From Mesorhizobium japonicum MAFF 303099 (GTDB taxonomy: Bacteria; Pseudomonadota; Alphaproteobacteria; Rhizobiales; Rhizobiaceae), in the NCBI RefSeq assembly GCF_000009625.1, contig NC_002679.1:62001-126000 (forward strand): a DNA stretch of 64,000 bases, in the 5' to 3' direction. Under the pieces are notes generated by a model. That model worked only from the letters and a program-made list of their open reading frames with translations, was not told the origin of the DNA and searched no databases. The position numbers were made by a program, and so were the translations under genes. Each line of letters starts with the position of its first letter. The first letter of the stretch is position 1. Shown here piece after piece: positions 62,782 to 64,000 of the stretch.

Positions 62782-63719
62782 CCTTTGCCTGCGCCGTCGC
62801 TCTGCGCGTGCCGCAGACGGGGATCTAGAAGTCCATAGAGTAGGTCCACGCCGAAGTTGGCGAGAACCATGGCGACACCTATCATCAGCAGGATCGTCTG
62901 AACCACGGCTAGATCCCGGTTTGCGACCGAAGAGACCAACAATCGGCCGATTCCTGGCCAGGAAAACACGCTTTCAACGACCACTGCTCCCGCCACCAGG
63001 CGACCCAGCATCAGTCCAATGATGGTGACGATCGGCAGGGCCGCATTCGGAACCACATGGAGCAACATAATTTGCGAACGCGGAATCCCCCTGAGCGTCG
63101 CGGCCCGCACGTGCGGCTGGCCTAGTACGTCGATGATCGCCGAACGTGTGAATCGGGCCAGCGTTGCGCCACCGAACACGCCGAGTGTCAGCACGGGCAG
63201 GATAACATGCAAGACAGTGCCCGCACCTCCAGAGGGGAGCCAGTGCAATCTGACGGCAAACAGCATTACCAACAGCAGACCGAGGACGAAGCTCGGCATG
63301 GTGAAGCCGACAATGGACCCGGTCATGATGAGCCGATCAGCCCAAGTGTTGCGCCAAAGGGCACTGAATACGCCAGCCGGGATGCCGATCAGCAATTGCA
63401 GGATAAAGCCAGGAACGGTGATCGCCAACGTCGCCGGCAAGCGTTCCATGACGGCATCCAATGCGTTGCGCCCGTCAAGCATGGAGCGTCCGAGATTTCC
63501 CTCCATGACCGCCTGCAGATATCTGACATATTGAATCCATATGGACTGGTCGAGCCCCCAGCTTCGGCGAAATTCGCGGATGGCCTCGCCCGAGGCATCG
63601 AGGCCCAGAATATTGATGGCCGGGTCGCCTGAGAGGCGAAGGACGACGAAAGTGATTGTCACGATCAACAGAAGGGTCGCCAAGGCACGCAAGCAGCGCG
63701 CGGAGATATATTCCAACAT
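62778..63719 (-). CDS. Peptide/nickel-class ABC permease (DppB type), second system
   Basis: From ATG 63719 (MLEYISARCLRALATLLLIVTITFVVLRLSGDPAINILG) it is a 313-residue DppB-type permease with the WGLDQSIWIQYVRYLQAVMEGNLGRSM segment and the EAA loop ATLRGIPRSQIMLLHVVPNAALP. The start overlaps the ATPase stop by one base (TGATG). The longer frame to 63776 runs into the ATPase gene. Confidence 0.93.
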   Translation of the reverse strand: MLEYISARCLRALATLLLIVTITFVVLRLSGDPAINILGLDASGEAIREFRRSWGLDQSIWIQYVRYLQAVMEGNLGRSMLDGRNALDAVMERLPATLAITVPGFILQLLIGIPAGVFSALWRNTWADRLIMTGSIVGFTMPSFVLGLLLVMLFAVRLHWLPSGGAGTVLHVILPVLTLGVFGGATLARFTRSAIIDVLGQPHVRAATLRGIPRSQIMLLHVVPNAALPIVTIIGLMLGRLVAGAVVVESVFSWPGIGRLLVSSVANRDLAVVQTILLMIGVAMVLANFGVDLLYGLLDPRLRHAQSDGAGKG

Positions 63720-64000
63720 CACGCGTTCTCCATTTTCCCGCGCGAGGAAACCATGTCGTCTTGGGGGTGATGGCACGCTACGGAGCGGTTTGGCGCGATG
63801 ATGCGCAGCTCAGGCCGTTCTGTTTGGCACAGCGTCGATGCGCGAGGGCAGCGTGGATGCAAGACGCATCCGTTCGGGACCTCCATCGGATTGGGCGGAT
63901 CCCCTTGGATGATGAGGCGGCGCTGAGGGTGTGGTTTCAAGCTGGGGACCGCCGAAAGCAGCGCCTGCGTATAAGGATGCAGGGGATTGCGGAAAAGTTC
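63719..64000 (-). CDS. C-terminal part of a peptide/nickel-class ABC ATPase (continues beyond the window)
   Basis: The minus strand is open from the window edge and reads ELFRNPLHPYTQALLSAVPS, then a segment ending VPNGCVLHPRCPRASTLCQTERPEL. The HPYTQ and C-x-LHPRCP...C pattern is the characteristic C-terminal extension of oligopeptide ABC ATPases. The nucleotide-binding motifs lie outside the window. It is the upstream partner of the two permeases. Confidence 0.92.
   Translation of the reverse strand, partial: ELFRNPLHPYTQALLSAVPSLKPHPQRRLIIQGDPPNPMEVPNGCVLHPRCPRASTLCQTERPELRIIAPNRSVACHHPQDDMVSSRGKMENA

Noticed and set aside
1..64000. CRISPR array, rRNA, tRNA, nod boxes
   Set aside because: No regularly spaced repeats, rRNA segments, tRNA cloverleaf sequences or nod-box consensus were noticed on reading; a covariance search would be needed to exclude a tRNA fully.

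Overview
The window looks like part of a symbiosis island (or equivalent accessory region) of a Mesorhizobium-type alphaproteobacterium. The reasons are a contiguous nadABC-bioBFDAZ-panD block as known from Mesorhizobium islands, a Ros/MucR regulator without zinc ligands, an NrtR regulator, AbcR-like small RNAs, IS6-family elements and relics, a NifA/sigma-54-type promoter and many decayed genes. No rRNA, tRNA or CRISPR array was recognised.

Layout. 0-12.5 kb is gene-poor accessory DNA: the tail of an unknown gene, a subtilase gene broken by an in-frame amber codon, an IS6-family element, an AbcR-like sRNA, a WGR protein, an Xre/RES toxin-antitoxin pair with a palindromic operator, a MucR-like regulator, alanine dehydrogenase (ald) beside the relic of an Lrp-type regulator, and small unknown genes. 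12.7-22.7 kb, all on the minus strand, is a cofactor block: nrtR, nadA-nadB-nadC, bioB-bioF-bioD-bioA-bioZ, panD. A promoter with two near-palindromic NrtR-type boxes lies directly before nadA. 23-29.5 kb holds a double cold-shock-domain protein, two related cysteine-rich exported proteins, a HEPN-like protein, a two-gene pair of putative nuclease-fold proteins, a second AbcR-like sRNA and a CYTH-CHAD protein.

29.8-36.9 kb is the most interesting part. A TGT-N10-ACA site 54 bases upstream of a -24/-12 element precedes PEP mutase, an aminotransferase and an Ldh2-type oxidoreductase. These are followed by the relic of a second PEP mutase, a second aminotransferase, a sugar-nucleotidyltransferase-type cytidylyltransferase candidate and a CDP-alcohol phosphatidyltransferase. 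No phosphonopyruvate decarboxylase is present. I infer a NifA-controlled, nodule-expressed pathway that makes a phosphonate from PEP, activates it with a nucleotide and transfers it to an alcohol acceptor, possibly giving a phosphonolipid. A flavin monooxygenase follows on the other strand. At 40-43.4 kb comes an operon of an asparagine-synthetase-like ligase without the usual Cys2, a D-glutamate-cyclase-like protein and a methyltransferase.

43.9-46.3 kb contains a 2.07-kb insertion sequence with TG...CA ends, a 6-bp target duplication and tandem subterminal repeats, then an IS6 relic. 46.8-58 kb is a catabolic module: a LuxR-type (LAL) regulator, a peptide/nickel-class ABC transporter, a hydantoinase/oxoprolinase-family protein and DUF917 genes, one of them decayed. 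58.2-64 kb holds a cystathionine beta/gamma-lyase-family enzyme, an Lrp regulator, PhnN, a DUF1045 2H phosphoesterase and a second peptide-class ABC transporter that runs off the window. The window therefore carries both phosphonate synthesis and phosphonate-linked salvage genes.
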